Source of the DNA: Caloramator mitchellensis
Lineage (GTDB): Bacteria > Bacillota > Clostridia > Clostridiales > Caloramatoraceae
NCBI RefSeq assembly: GCF_001440545.1
Contig: NZ_LKHP01000005.1
Coordinates: 1-64,000 of the forward strand
Direction: 5' to 3'
Length of the DNA: 64,000 nucleotides
Position 1 is the stretch's first letter. Each line of letters starts with the position of its first letter. Positions 1-9,719 of this stretch are shown piece by piece. The notes beneath the pieces were generated by a model. That model worked only from the letters and a program-made list of their open reading frames with translations, was not told the DNA's origin and searched no databases. The position numbers and the translations under genes were made by a program.

Positions 1-1745
1 CTACCTATTACTTTTATTTTATTAATCTTATCCTCATCTGGAGTTACATAAATAGTTTTATTGGTTAAATAGATAACCATTCCGGGTTTTGCACCAGACG
101 GTTTTTTAACATTTTTGCGGTTAGTATAATCTACAGGAACATTAGTTGAACCTTTAGCTTTGCTAAAATGAGCAGCAAGCAGTGCCCCCTCAAGCAATGC
201 AGTATCGCTTACAAAGCCTGCTTTGGATTTAATTATAACATGGGAGCCAGGAATATTTTTTGTATGCATCCAAATGTCATCCTCTTTTGCAAATTTCAAA
301 GTTAAATAATCATTTTGAAAGTTGTTTTTTCCTACGTATATGTCATAACCATCGGTCGAAACAAAATGATGCGGACTGGATTTTGACTCCTTTTCCTTTG
401 TTTTTTTCTTTTTATTCTTTAAATAACCTGATGAAATTAGCTCAATTTTAATTTCTTCAAGAGTTTCAAAATCAGTTGCGCCTTCTATATTATACAATAT
501 GCCCTCTAAATAATTCTTTTCGTTTATCAATTCCTCAAGCTGTTTTGTAACTATTTCAAGTGTTCCCTTTTCTTTGGTGTATTTTTTATAATATCTCTGA
601 GCATTTTCAACAGCATTTAAATTCTCTTCAAGAGGTATCTGAATTATTGATAGATTTTTATCGTAAAAGTTTTGTAATTCCACTGTTTTTAAATTGGGTA
701 GTATGTTTATTTGATTAGCCATTAATATATCTGCATAAATTTTATACTTTTCATAATCCCTACATTCATCAATTTTGTTATAAGCTAATTCAATTCTTTT
801 ATTTGTCCTTTCCAGCAGATTTTTTACTATTTTTACAAGGTCGCTGTATTTTTGCTTAACAGCATCTGAAAAATCCTTGTTGCTGTAGTATTTATCCAAA
901 AGTTCTGATGGATTTGTTAAATATTCAATTTTATTTTCTTTGTAAGCATCTATATCGAATATATAAAAATCAAACGGTTTGTTGTTTTCATAATATAATA
1001 TATATTTAAAATCATTGCTCTTTATTTTTGAAATATAATAAAAAAATCTGTTTTTTAATATCATTTGTTGTTTTTCATCTAATTCACCAGACGACAATTC
1101 TTCTAATTCCAAGCTAACTTGTTTTATAAATAATTTGCTGAGACCTAAAAAATTTTCAGAAAATAAATTTATAATCTTTTTATCCTTATTTTCTTTTAAC
1201 ATATTATCAAATTCTTCAACGGAAATTTCTAAAGGATTAACTTTATTCTTGACAGGCGGAGAAACATATTCCAAACCTGCCAAAACAAGCCTATATCTAT
1301 TCATATCGCTGCTAAGGTGTTTTATAGCATCAACAATTACATTTTTATCATTTAACAAAATTATGTTGCTATGCTTGCCCATAATCTCTATAATTAAATG
1401 ATAAAAGGATGAGTAGCCAAGTTCGTTTTTACTTTCAAGTTTAATTTCAACTAAACGGTCGAAATTGAGCTGTTTTATTTGCACTATTCGAGAATTAAGT
1501 ATATGTTTTCTCAAAACCATGACAAAGTTAGGTGCGACATCAGGATTTTCTCTGCTAATATTTGTAATTTGAATTCTTGGCGAAGATGGATTGGATGATA
1601 ACAATAGTTTGAAACTATTCTTTTCCTTTTTTATATTAATAAGTATATCATCTTTGTTAGGCTGATGAATTTTATCTATTTTAGCACCTATTAAATTTGT
1701 CAATTGATTAACTATGGCACAAGTAAATATTCCGTCAAAAGGCAT
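1..1745 (-). CDS. rqcH: RqcH (NFACT family), ribosome quality-control factor; 3' end cut by window edge
   Basis: The minus-strand frame is open for 581 codons from an ATG at 1745 (preceded by AAAGGGGG) to the window edge. It has the NFACT layout: N-terminal NFACT-N domain, long charged helical middle, and C-terminal NFACT-R domain with GSHVIIKS and KKPSGAKPGMV motifs. Bacillus RqcH binds stalled 50S subunits and adds C-terminal alanine tails using tRNA-Ala. The Asp-Arg pair needed for this is present (D96-R97, in NFDRL). Family members are about 570-590 residues, so probably only a few C-terminal residues are missing. It is divergent from dapF. Older annotations call it fibronectin-binding protein. 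Confidence 0.93.
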   Translation of the reverse strand, partial: MPFDGIFTCAIVNQLTNLIGAKIDKIHQPNKDDILINIKKEKNSFKLLLSSNPSSPRIQITNISRENPDVAPNFVMVLRKHILNSRIVQIKQLNFDRLVEIKLESKNELGYSSFYHLIIEIMGKHSNIILLNDKNVIVDAIKHLSSDMNRYRLVLAGLEYVSPPVKNKVNPLEISVEEFDNMLKENKDKKIINLFSENFLGLSKLFIKQVSLELEELSSGELDEKQQMILKNRFFYYISKIKSNDFKYILYYENNKPFDFYIFDIDAYKENKIEYLTNPSELLDKYYSNKDFSDAVKQKYSDLVKIVKNLLERTNKRIELAYNKIDECRDYEKYKIYADILMANQINILPNLKTVELQNFYDKNLSIIQIPLEENLNAVENAQRYYKKYTKEKGTLEIVTKQLEELINEKNYLEGILYNIEGATDFETLEEIKIELISSGYLKNKKKKTKEKESKSSPHHFVSTDGYDIYVGKNNFQNDYLTLKFAKEDDIWMHTKNIPGSHVIIKSKAGFVSDTALLEGALLAAHFSKAKGSTNVPVDYTNRKNVKKPSGAKPGMVIYLTNKTIYVTPDEDKINKIKVIG

Positions 1746-1776
1746 ATATATTCCCCCTTTTATGAATCTAGATTAC

Positions 1777-1782
1777 ATTATA
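1777..1782 (-). promoter_or_regulatory. Possible -10 box for rqcH
   Basis: On the minus strand a perfect TATAAT lies about 30 bases upstream of the rqcH start codon. No good -35 hexamer sits 16-18 bases upstream, so the assignment rests on the -10 box alone in a very AT-rich gap. Confidence 0.35.
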
Positions 1783-1820
1783 TCATTTAATATATATTAA
1801 TAAAAGATAGGAGGCTTGTT

Positions 1821-2645
1821 ATGAATTTTGCTAAGATGCACGGTTTAGGAAATGATTTTATAGTAATTGAAAATCTTAATTTAGACAATATTGACTACTC
1901 CAGTTTAGCTGTTAAAGTTTGCGATAGGCATTTTGGAGTAGGAGCTGATGGAATATTAGTGGTTGAAAAATCAGATATTGCAGATATAAGAATGAATATA
2001 ATAAACAGCGATGGAAGCATAGCTGAAATGTGCGGAAATGGAATAAGGTGTTTTTCAAAATATATATTTGAAAAAAATATAGTTAAAAAAGATATAATCA
2101 AAATAGAAACGTTGGCGGGGGTAATGGTGGCAGAGCTAAATGTTAAAGATGATGTGGTAAAAGCAATTAAAATAGATATGGGAACACCTAAGATAGATGA
2201 TATTAATATTATTTATAAATCAAAAGAAAACAATTTGAATTATAAAATAAAAATTGAAGAACGTGAATTTGATGCCTCTACAATTCTGATGGGAGTTCCA
2301 CATACGGTTGTATATGTTGATGAGCTTGATGAGAAAGAAATAATTAAATTTGGACCACAAATTGAAAACATGGCAATTTATCCACATAAAACAAATGTAA
2401 ATTTTGTAGAGGTCGTAAGCAGGGATAAGATAAAGGTAAAAACGTGGGAAAGAGGGGCTGGTTTAACTTTAGCATGCGGAACAGGCTCCTGCGCATCAGT
2501 TGTTTGTTCGTATTTATTAAATAAGACAGAAAACAAAGTTGAAGTAGAACTTTTTGGAGGTAAATTATTAATAGAATATTTAAACGATAAAGTTTTTATG
2601 GAAGGGCCTGCGGAATTTATATGTGAAGGTAAAATATTGTTGTAA
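1821..2645 (+). CDS. dapF: Diaminopimelate epimerase
   Basis: DapF interconverts LL- and meso-diaminopimelate for lysine and peptidoglycan synthesis in the cytosol. The 274-residue protein has the family length and both catalytic cysteines: C71 in MCGNGIRC and C219 in ACGTGSCAS. The start is the ATG behind AGGAGG at 1810-1815. The next gene encodes a DapL-type aminotransferase, which makes the LL-diaminopimelate this enzyme uses, so the pair forms a two-step route. Confidence 0.96.
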   Translation: MNFAKMHGLGNDFIVIENLNLDNIDYSSLAVKVCDRHFGVGADGILVVEKSDIADIRMNIINSDGSIAEMCGNGIRCFSKYIFEKNIVKKDIIKIETLAGVMVAELNVKDDVVKAIKIDMGTPKIDDINIIYKSKENNLNYKIKIEEREFDASTILMGVPHTVVYVDELDEKEIIKFGPQIENMAIYPHKTNVNFVEVVSRDKIKVKTWERGAGLTLACGTGSCASVVCSYLLNKTENKVEVELFGGKLLIEYLNDKVFMEGPAEFICEGKILL

Positions 2646-2700
2646 CAAAAAAACTAGCCAGGAATATTATATAATATTATTAATTCCTGGAGGGGTTATT

Positions 2701-3879
2701 ATGAAGATTACTAATAGATTGGTAAAAATTCAGGACTATATTTTTTCGAGTCTTGAGGAGACGAAAAATAATTTGATTGATAAAGGTGCTAGAATTTATG
2801 ACTTGAGCATCGGCGACCCGGATTTGCCCACACCTGATTTCATAAAAGATGAATTTATCAATAGATTGAGTTGTGAAGGATATAATAAATATCCTCCCTA
2901 TTCGGGAATTATTGAATTTAAGAGGGCAGTTGCAAATTATTATAGGAGAAAATTCGATGTTGAGCTTGATTATAGAGATGAAGTTGGGGTGCTTATAGGT
3001 TCAAAGGAAGGAATTGCGCATTTATTTTTAGCATTAACAGACCCATCGGATTACGTTTTGATTCCAAACCCGGGATATCCTGTTTATTTATCCTGTGCTC
3101 AAATCTGTGGTTGCATGCCATATTGCATGAACTTAAGTCAACAAAATGATTACCTGCCCAATATTTATTCTATATATCCGGAAGTAGCAAGAAGAGCTAA
3201 AATGCTGATTATTAATTATCCCAACAATCCAACCGGTGCGGTAGCAAATTATAGTTTTTTGAAGGACGTAATAAAATTTGGTAAGAGAAATGATATTGCA
3301 ATCATCAATGATTCAGCTTATATTAACATTGTTAATGATGAAAAGTATAGTATCAGCATTTTGCAAGTAGATGGTGCGAAGGACATTGCTGTAGAAGTTG
3401 GCAGCTTATCAAAGACCTATAACATGGCTGGTTGGAGAATTGGTTATATAGTTGGGAATAGGGAAATAATAAAGAAACTTATGCTGATAAAAAATAATTT
3501 TGATTCAGGGGTATTTATACCAGTTCAATACGCTGCTGCTGAAGCTCTAAACAATGGTGATAAATACATTGAATATATTAACAAAATCTATCTTGAACGA
3601 AGGAAATTGGTAGAATATTATCTGAGCAATATTGGTATTAATATTTACAATAGCAATGGAACTTTCTATGTTTGGTTTAAAATTCCTGATGGTTATAAGA
3701 GTGAAGAATTTTGTAAATTTTTATTGAGTGCTTCAAATGTTTTGTTAACGCCCGGTGATGCCTTTGGAAATATTGGAGAAGGCTACTGTAGAATTTCGCT
3801 TACGAAGGATTTAAAAACATTGGAAGAAGCAATGATAAAAATGGCCAAATCTTTAAATGACATACTTATTCAGATATAA
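2701..3879 (+). CDS. dapL: LL-diaminopimelate aminotransferase (class I/II, DapL type)
   Basis: This fold-type I PLP aminotransferase has 392 residues. It carries IGDPDLPTP near residue 37, NYPNNPTGA near 172, and the PLP lysine K238 in SLSKTYNMAGWRIGY. The segments LIGSKEGIAH and SLSKTYNMAGWRIG are typical of the DapL group, which converts tetrahydrodipicolinate directly to LL-diaminopimelate using glutamate. The frame stays open upstream into dapF, but the ATG at 2701 is chosen because TGGAGGGG precedes it. Adjacency to dapF supports the substrate; a broader aminotransferase activity cannot be excluded from sequence alone. Confidence 0.78.
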   Translation: MKITNRLVKIQDYIFSSLEETKNNLIDKGARIYDLSIGDPDLPTPDFIKDEFINRLSCEGYNKYPPYSGIIEFKRAVANYYRRKFDVELDYRDEVGVLIGSKEGIAHLFLALTDPSDYVLIPNPGYPVYLSCAQICGCMPYCMNLSQQNDYLPNIYSIYPEVARRAKMLIINYPNNPTGAVANYSFLKDVIKFGKRNDIAIINDSAYINIVNDEKYSISILQVDGAKDIAVEVGSLSKTYNMAGWRIGYIVGNREIIKKLMLIKNNFDSGVFIPVQYAAAEALNNGDKYIEYINKIYLERRKLVEYYLSNIGINIYNSNGTFYVWFKIPDGYKSEEFCKFLLSASNVLLTPGDAFGNIGEGYCRISLTKDLKTLEEAMIKMAKSLNDILIQI

Positions 3880-3896
3880 TTTATTAATAATTACAA

Positions 3897-3967
3897 TTGG
3901 ATTAAGTCCTTTGTTCACAATATAATGTAAATTCAGCTTGAAAAAATGACATATTATTATGTATAAT
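3897..3967 (+). promoter_or_regulatory. Two tandem sigma-A-type promoters before yicC
   Basis: Promoter 1 has TTGGAT at 3897-3902, an 18-bp spacer and TATAAT at 3921-3926. Promoter 2 has TTGAAA at 3938-3943, an 18-bp spacer and TATAAT at 3962-3967. Both read toward yicC-remA-gmk, whose first start codon is at 4013. They are predicted from hexamers and spacing only. Confidence 0.6.
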
Positions 3968-4012
3968 TAGTAGGAATGTATTATATGATATACTATATGG
4001 TAGGTGAATTTT

Positions 4013-4891
4013 ATGATTAAGAGCATGACTGGTTACGGACGCGGTGAATGTGAGGAATTAGGAAGAAAATTTACAATTGAGCTAAAGTCGGTTAACAATA
4101 GATATTTAGATATCAACATAAGGCTTCCAAGACATTTGACTGCGCTTGAGGATAATATAAGAAAATATATTTCTTCAAATGTTTCAAGAGGCAAAATTGA
4201 TGTTTTTTTGAATCAGGAAAAGTTTAGCGATGAGGATATAAAAGTTACTGTAGATGAGCAGATTGCAAATGTATATTTTAATGTTTATAATCAGCTAAAA
4301 AATAAATTTAATTTGAGTGAAGAGATTAGTTTATCTTTATTGGCTAAGGCACCGGATGTAATAATAATTGAAAAAAGAGAAGAAGATATTGAAGAAGTTT
4401 GGGGAACAATAAAACATGCGCTTGATAAGGCATTGAGTGTTTTTATTGACATGAGACATAGGGAAGGGTTAAAATTAAAAAAAGATATATTAGACAGAAG
4501 CGAATTGATTTTGTCAAAAGTTATTGAAATTGAACAAAGGGCTCCTTTAGTAGTTGATGAATTCAGAGAAAAGATTAAAAATAGGGTATCTGAATTTCTA
4601 AAGGAAGTAGAGATTGACCAAGCAAGACTATTAAATGAAGTTGCTTTTTTTGCTGATAAAGTTAACATTACAGAAGAAATAGTGAGATTAAAAAGTCACG
4701 TTGATCAGTTAAAGTCTACCTTAGAAAGTAAAGATTCAGTTGGTAGGAAATTGGACTTTTTAATTCAGGAAATGAACAGAGAAATTAATACAATCGGTTC
4801 AAAATCAAATGATTTATTCATTACAAATATTGTGGTCGATGTCAAAAGTGAACTGGAAAAGATAAGAGAACAGATTCAAAATATTGAATAA
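4013..4891 (+). CDS. yicC: YicC/YloC family endoribonuclease
   Basis: The 292-residue protein opens with [11 protein letters not shown], the signature N-terminus of the YicC family, and ends with the family's conserved C-terminal region including the segment [12 protein letters not shown]. Family members have been reported as RNA endonucleases in E. coli and Bacillus. The ATG at 4013 is preferred over an in-frame GTG at 4004 because the ribosome site AGGTGA overlaps that GTG. It heads the cluster yicC-remA-gmk-rpoZ-coaBC-priA, a standard Firmicute order. Confidence 0.92.
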   Translation: MIKSMTGYGRGECEELGRKFTIELKSVNNRYLDINIRLPRHLTALEDNIRKYISSNVSRGKIDVFLNQEKFSDEDIKVTVDEQIANVYFNVYNQLKNKFNLSEEISLSLLAKAPDVIIIEKREEDIEEVWGTIKHALDKALSVFIDMRHREGLKLKKDILDRSELILSKVIEIEQRAPLVVDEFREKIKNRVSEFLKEVEIDQARLLNEVAFFADKVNITEEIVRLKSHVDQLKSTLESKDSVGRKLDFLIQEMNREINTIGSKSNDLFITNIVVDVKSELEKIREQIQNIE

Positions 4892-4907
4892 TTTAGGAGG
4901 TTTATTT

Positions 4908-5195
4908 ATGGCTATAAAATTAATAAATATTGGTTTTGGCAACATAGTTTCTGCTAACAGATTAGTTGCTATAGTAAGTCCTGAATCAGCACCAATTAAA
5001 AGAATAATTCAAGAAGCAAGAGATAGAGGTATGTTGATAGATGCTACATATGGCAGAAGGACAAGAGCTGTTATAATAACTGATAGCGACCACATAATAC
5101 TTTCTGCAGTTCAACCTGAAACTGTTGCTCATAGATTAACTACAAGGGATGTAGAAGAGGATATCGATGATTCAGATGAAAATGATGAAGAATGA
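4908..5195 (+). CDS. remA: RemA/DUF370 DNA-binding regulator
   Basis: The 95-residue protein opens [12 protein letters not shown] and belongs to the RemA (DUF370) family. In B. subtilis RemA is a ring-forming DNA-binding protein that activates extracellular-matrix and osmoprotection genes. In Clostridia the same gene sits between yicC and gmk as here, and its targets are not visible from this window. The start at 4908 follows TAGGAGG. The C-terminal tail is very acidic ([13 protein letters not shown]). Confidence 0.88.
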   Translation: MAIKLINIGFGNIVSANRLVAIVSPESAPIKRIIQEARDRGMLIDATYGRRTRAVIITDSDHIILSAVQPETVAHRLTTRDVEEDIDDSDENDEE

Positions 5196-5213
5196 TATGA
5201 AAGGGAGTATAAA

Positions 5214-5825
5214 ATGCAAAACAAAGGTTTATTGATAGTGATATCAGGACCTTCAGGAGCGGGGAAGGGAACGATTTGTAAAGCACTATTAGAGAAAAAC
5301 AAGGATATTAAAATTTCTGTATCCTGCACAACGAGAATGCCAAGAGATGGCGAAATTGATGGAGTGAACTATTATTTTATAAATAAAGAAAAGTTTGCTG
5401 AAATGATTGAAAAGAATGATTTTCTTGAATATGCTACTGTTTATGGAAATTATTACGGAACGCCAAGAAGCTATGTGGAAGAGGAAATAAACAAGGGAAA
5501 TGATATTATATTAGAAATAGATATACAGGGTGCACTAATGGTTAAGGAAAGATATCCGGAAGGTGTTTTCATTTTTATACTGCCACCTTCTATGGAAGAA
5601 CTAAAAAACAGAATTATAAAAAGGGGTTCAGAGACAGAAGAGTCCTTCAATAAAAGATTTAGTGCAGCATATGATGAAATCAAATATATGTCTAAATATG
5701 ATTATGCTGTAGTTAACGATGTAGTTGAAGATGCTGTCAGAAAGGTTGAGAGCATAATTGTTGCAGAAAAATGCAGGTGCAACAGAATGTTAAAAACTGG
5801 ATATTTTGAGCAGGAGGGAAAGTAA
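5214..5825 (+). CDS. gmk: Guanylate kinase
   Basis: Gmk phosphorylates GMP to GDP with ATP. The P-loop SGPSGAGKGT lies at residues 11-20, followed by the GMP-binding segment SCTTRMPRDGEIDGVNYYF and the lid region. Length is 203 residues, normal for the family. The stop codon abuts the rpoZ start, indicating translational coupling; the gmk-rpoZ pairing is conserved across bacteria. Confidence 0.97.
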   Translation: MQNKGLLIVISGPSGAGKGTICKALLEKNKDIKISVSCTTRMPRDGEIDGVNYYFINKEKFAEMIEKNDFLEYATVYGNYYGTPRSYVEEEINKGNDIILEIDIQGALMVKERYPEGVFIFILPPSMEELKNRIIKRGSETEESFNKRFSAAYDEIKYMSKYDYAVVNDVVEDAVRKVESIIVAEKCRCNRMLKTGYFEQEGK

Positions 5826-6056
5826 ATGAATTTTGCTAAAGAAAGTTCAATGATTAATCCACCAATACTATCTTTATTAGAAAAGATTGATAATAGATAT
5901 TCTCTTGTTGTAGTAACAGCAAAAAGAGCAAGACAGTTGATAGGTGGTGCTGAACCATTAGTTAAAATTGATTCAAATCAACCCGTAACAATTGCAGTTA
6001 ATGAAATTAACAATGGAAAAATTAAATATCATACAGTTAAGGCTGGAATTAAGTAA
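5826..6056 (+). CDS. rpoZ: RNA polymerase omega subunit
   Basis: This 76-residue protein has the omega motif RYSLVVVTAKRARQL, which contacts the beta' subunit and aids polymerase assembly. The ATG follows the gmk stop directly, and the ribosome site GGAGGGAAAG lies in the end of gmk. Length and position between gmk and coaBC are typical of Firmicutes. Confidence 0.95.
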   Translation: MNFAKESSMINPPILSLLEKIDNRYSLVVVTAKRARQLIGGAEPLVKIDSNQPVTIAVNEINNGKIKYHTVKAGIK

Positions 6057-6068
6057 TCGAGGTGAAAT

Positions 6069-7262
6069 ATGTCAAAAACTGTTGTGTTGGGAGTTTCTGG
6101 TGGAATAGCTGCTTATAAAGCGTTAGACCTTGTCAGCAAACTTAAGAAAAAAGACATAGATGTTCATGTTATAATGACTGATTCAGCTACTAAATTTGTA
6201 ACACCGTTAAGTTTTCAGTCTCTCAGCCAAAACCAAGTTATCGTAGATATGTTTGCTGAGCCCAAGAGCTGGGAAATTCAACATGTATCACTTGCAGATA
6301 AGGCAGATGTATTTGCAGTCGTTCCAGCAACTGCAAATGTTATTGGAAAGGTTGCAAATGGAATAGCTGACGATATGTTAACAACTACTATCATGGCAAC
6401 AAAGGCACCAGTTTTATTTGCTCCAGCGATGAATGTTCATATGTATGAAAATAAAATAGTTCAACGAAATATATCTTTCTTAAAGGAGATGGGGTATTAT
6501 TTTGTAGATGCTGTAGAAGGAAGATTAGCTTGCGGCTATAATGGAAAAGGCAAGCTTAATGATATTAACACAATATTAGATTATATTGAAATGTTATTAT
6601 GCAAGAAAAAGGATTTGAAGGGCAAAAAAGTGTTAATAACTGCTGGGCCTACCGTTGAAGATATTGACCCTGTTAGGTTCATTTCGAACAGGTCATCTGG
6701 TAAGATGGGATATGCAATTGCTAGAGCTGCAAGAAATAGAGGAGCAGAGGTTACGCTTATAACTGGTCCGACTAATTTGCAGCCTCCTGTTTGTGTAAAT
6801 GTAGTTCCTGTTAAGACTGCAGAACAAATGTATAATGCGGTGATGGAGCATTTTAAAGATGTTGACATTGCAATTAAGGCTGCAGCTGTGGCAGATTATA
6901 GGCCCGAGACTATAAGCAATGTTAAAATAAAGAAAAACGATGAAGACCTTTTAATTAAACTTGTTAAAAATAAAGATATATTATATGATATTGGCAAATT
7001 AAAAACTAATCAATTGTTAGTTGGCTTTGCTGCAGAGACTAATGATTTGCTCTCTAACGCCAGCATCAAGCTACAAAATAAGAACCTTGATATGATAGTT
7101 GCAAATGATGTAACAATGGAAAATGCAGGTTTTAATTACGATACAAATACTGTTAAAATTATAAAAGGAGATGGACAAGTAATTCAGCTTCCTAATATGT
7201 TAAAACAGGAATTGGCAGACATCATTCTAAATTATATTATAGAATTAAAGATTAAGCGCTAA
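6069..7262 (+). CDS. coaBC: Bifunctional phosphopantothenoylcysteine decarboxylase / phosphopantothenate-cysteine ligase
   Basis: This enzyme carries out two coenzyme A steps: ligation of cysteine to phosphopantothenate, then decarboxylation to phosphopantetheine. The N-terminal CoaC flavoprotein half (about 1-180) shows GGIAAYK, the catalytic His72, the PAMN motif at 119-122 and active-site Cys155 in GRLACGYNGKG. The CoaB half follows from about 185 with TAGPTVEDIDPVRFISNRSS. Length is 397 residues. A short hairpin overlaps the stop codon. Confidence 0.96.
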   Translation: MSKTVVLGVSGGIAAYKALDLVSKLKKKDIDVHVIMTDSATKFVTPLSFQSLSQNQVIVDMFAEPKSWEIQHVSLADKADVFAVVPATANVIGKVANGIADDMLTTTIMATKAPVLFAPAMNVHMYENKIVQRNISFLKEMGYYFVDAVEGRLACGYNGKGKLNDINTILDYIEMLLCKKKDLKGKKVLITAGPTVEDIDPVRFISNRSSGKMGYAIARAARNRGAEVTLITGPTNLQPPVCVNVVPVKTAEQMYNAVMEHFKDVDIAIKAAAVADYRPETISNVKIKKNDEDLLIKLVKNKDILYDIGKLKTNQLLVGFAAETNDLLSNASIKLQNKNLDMIVANDVTMENAGFNYDTNTVKIIKGDGQVIQLPNMLKQELADIILNYIIELKIKR

Positions 7263-7269
7263 GGCGCTT
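7254..7269 (+). terminator. Weak terminator-like hairpin overlapping the coaBC stop
   Basis: AAGCGC and GCGCTT form a 6-bp stem around a TAAG loop, followed by a T-rich stretch. The coaBC stop codon lies in the loop, so ribosomes would partly cover the stem. It is likely to give partial termination at most before priA. Confidence 0.4.
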
Positions 7270-7292
7270 TTTATTCTTTTAGGAGGGTTTAC

Positions 7293-9707
7293 ATGAAAAT
7301 TGCCTCTGTTGCTATTAATACTAATATTAAGGAATTGGATAAAATATATGATTATATTGTCCCTGTTGAACTTGAAGAGTTGATTTCAAGGGGTATGAGA
7401 GTCATTGTTCCGTTTGGAAACGGTAACAAGAAATTAGAAGCAGTTGTGCTCTCTTTAGACGAGAGTGAAACATATGAAAACATTAATTTAAAGCATATAG
7501 ATGAAATAGCAGATTATGAAATAATTATAAATGATGAAATGTTGGATTTAGCAAATTATATAAAGAACAAATATATATGCACTACATACGAAGCTTTAAA
7601 ACTTGTAATTCCAACTACAACTATACTGAAAAGAGATACACAGATAAAACTAATTAAAAGAGATAAAGATTTAGCTAATAAATACGAATTGTTAAATCAT
7701 ATTGAAGAAAATTTTATATCAATTAAGAAAGTAGAAAACAGGATAGGCAAAAAAATAAACAATTCGACCCTGCTTAAATTAAAAAAACTTGGAATTATAG
7801 AAGTAAAGGAAAATATTTCAAACGGTATAAAGGCAAAAACTGAAAAGGTTTATTTTTTAATTAATAAAGACAAAGCTTTGGATTTTGTAATAAATAATAA
7901 AAATAAAACATTAGAAAAACAGTGTATTGTTTTAAGGGAACTTATAAAGGATGATAAAGCTTTTACTATTAAGGAGATTATAGATAGAGCAAATGTTACA
8001 AAAGCTGTAGTAAAATCTTTAGTTGAAAAGGGTTTGCTTGGAGAATCAACTGTAGAGGTATATAGAAATCCTTTTGATAGAAATTATTACCACTCAAAAG
8101 TTGAATTAAATGAAGAACAATCAAATGCCGTAAAAGTAATATTGGAAAGTCATACTAATGGTAATAATGTAACATTAATTCACGGGGTTACAGGTTCGGG
8201 AAAAACTGAAGTTTATTTAGAACTAATCGAGAGAATGATTAATGAAGGTTATGGTGCAATTGTTTTGGTTCCGGAGATATCTTTAACTCCACAGACTGTT
8301 GAAAGATTCAAAGGCAGATTAGGCGATAAAATAGCTGTTCTTCATAGTAGATTATCTGATGGTGAACGGTTTGATGAATGGAGAAGAATTTACAGAGGAG
8401 AAGTAAATATTGTTATTGGAGCAAGGTCAGCGATATTTGCACCGGTTAGAAATTTAAAATTGATAATTATTGATGAAGAACATGAGCATACTTACAAGTC
8501 TGAAATTACTCCTAAATATGATGCTAAGGATGTTGCTGAATTTAGAATAAGTCAGATGGATGGGATATTAGTTTTAGGTTCGGCGACGCCATCAATTGAG
8601 AGTTATTATAAAGCAAAGAATGGTCAGTTTAATTTAGTCGAGATATTAAATAGGGCAAATAATTCTATATTGCCAGAAGTAAATATAATCGATATGAGGG
8701 AAGAGCTAAAAAATGGCAATCGAAATATATTTAGTCAGCAACTTGTTGAAGAAATAAGAAACAATTTAGAATTGAAGAATCAAATTATTTTATTCATGAA
8801 TAGACGCGGATACTCAACCTTTGTTTCTTGTCGCTCATGTGGCTTTGTAGCTAAATGTAGGGATTGTGATGTAACTTTGACTTATCATTACTATAACAAT
8901 AGGTTAAGTTGCCATTATTGTGGGAGAGAATACAATGTTCCAAATACATGTCCAAAGTGCGGAAGCAAATACATAAAGTATTTTGGTGCTGGAACAGAAA
9001 AAATTGAGGAGGAGATAAACAATTTATTCCCGGCGGCTAAAGTATTAAGAATGGATATGGATACCACGAGAAAAAAAGGTGCGCATGAAAATATTTATAA
9101 ACAGTTTAAGAATGGAGAAGCTGATATTTTAATTGGAACACAGATGATAGCAAAGGGAATGGACTTTAAAAATGTAACGCTAGTTGGTATAATTTCAGCC
9201 GATACCAGTTTGAACTTGCCAGATTACAGGTCAGCCGAAAGGACTTTTCAATTGATTTCACAGGTTTCTGGGAGGGCTGGAAGAGGAGAAAAAATTGGAA
9301 AGGTTATTATACAAACATATGAGCCGGATAATCCTATTTTAAACTTTGCAAAAGAACACGATTTTATAAGTTTTTATAACTATGAGATACAGATGAGAAG
9401 GATGATGAATAATCCGCCATATACAGATATACTATATGTATTATTGACTTCATCAAATGAAAACGAATTGATTAAATTTTCTCATGAAATAAAGAACATA
9501 TTAGATAGAGATTACAAAAATGAATTATTAATATTAGGTCCTTCACCATGTCATATATCTAAAATTAAAAATACATTTAGGTGGAATATTATATTTAAAG
9601 GTGATGTCAAATTGTATTATAATAAAATATATGAATTGTTTAATTATATTTTGAAGAATAAGCCCATTGCTTTTTCGATGGATATAAATCCTGTTAATAT
9701 GTTATAG
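7293..9707 (+). CDS. priA: Primosomal protein N' (PriA helicase)
   Basis: PriA reloads the replisome at stalled forks. The 804-residue protein has an N-terminal DNA-binding domain, a superfamily 2 helicase core with Walker A GVTGSGKTE near residue 297 and the Walker B box DEEH, and eight zinc-binding cysteines between about 513 and 555 in four CxxC pairs. The C-terminal helicase motifs GTQMIAKGMDF and QVSGRAGR are intact. The start follows AGGAGGG. It leads into def and fmt as in other Firmicutes. Confidence 0.97.
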   Translation: MKIASVAINTNIKELDKIYDYIVPVELEELISRGMRVIVPFGNGNKKLEAVVLSLDESETYENINLKHIDEIADYEIIINDEMLDLANYIKNKYICTTYEALKLVIPTTTILKRDTQIKLIKRDKDLANKYELLNHIEENFISIKKVENRIGKKINNSTLLKLKKLGIIEVKENISNGIKAKTEKVYFLINKDKALDFVINNKNKTLEKQCIVLRELIKDDKAFTIKEIIDRANVTKAVVKSLVEKGLLGESTVEVYRNPFDRNYYHSKVELNEEQSNAVKVILESHTNGNNVTLIHGVTGSGKTEVYLELIERMINEGYGAIVLVPEISLTPQTVERFKGRLGDKIAVLHSRLSDGERFDEWRRIYRGEVNIVIGARSAIFAPVRNLKLIIIDEEHEHTYKSEITPKYDAKDVAEFRISQMDGILVLGSATPSIESYYKAKNGQFNLVEILNRANNSILPEVNIIDMREELKNGNRNIFSQQLVEEIRNNLELKNQIILFMNRRGYSTFVSCRSCGFVAKCRDCDVTLTYHYYNNRLSCHYCGREYNVPNTCPKCGSKYIKYFGAGTEKIEEEINNLFPAAKVLRMDMDTTRKKGAHENIYKQFKNGEADILIGTQMIAKGMDFKNVTLVGIISADTSLNLPDYRSAERTFQLISQVSGRAGRGEKIGKVIIQTYEPDNPILNFAKEHDFISFYNYEIQMRRMMNNPPYTDILYVLLTSSNENELIKFSHEIKNILDRDYKNELLILGPSPCHISKIKNTFRWNIIFKGDVKLYYNKIYELFNYILKNKPIAFSMDINPVNML

Positions 9708-9719
9708 AGGAGGATAATT

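Noticed and set aside
1135-1401. Plus-strand open frames over 260-1401
   Set aside because: They lie antisense to the continuous rqcH frame, have no ribosome sites and give low-complexity proteins.
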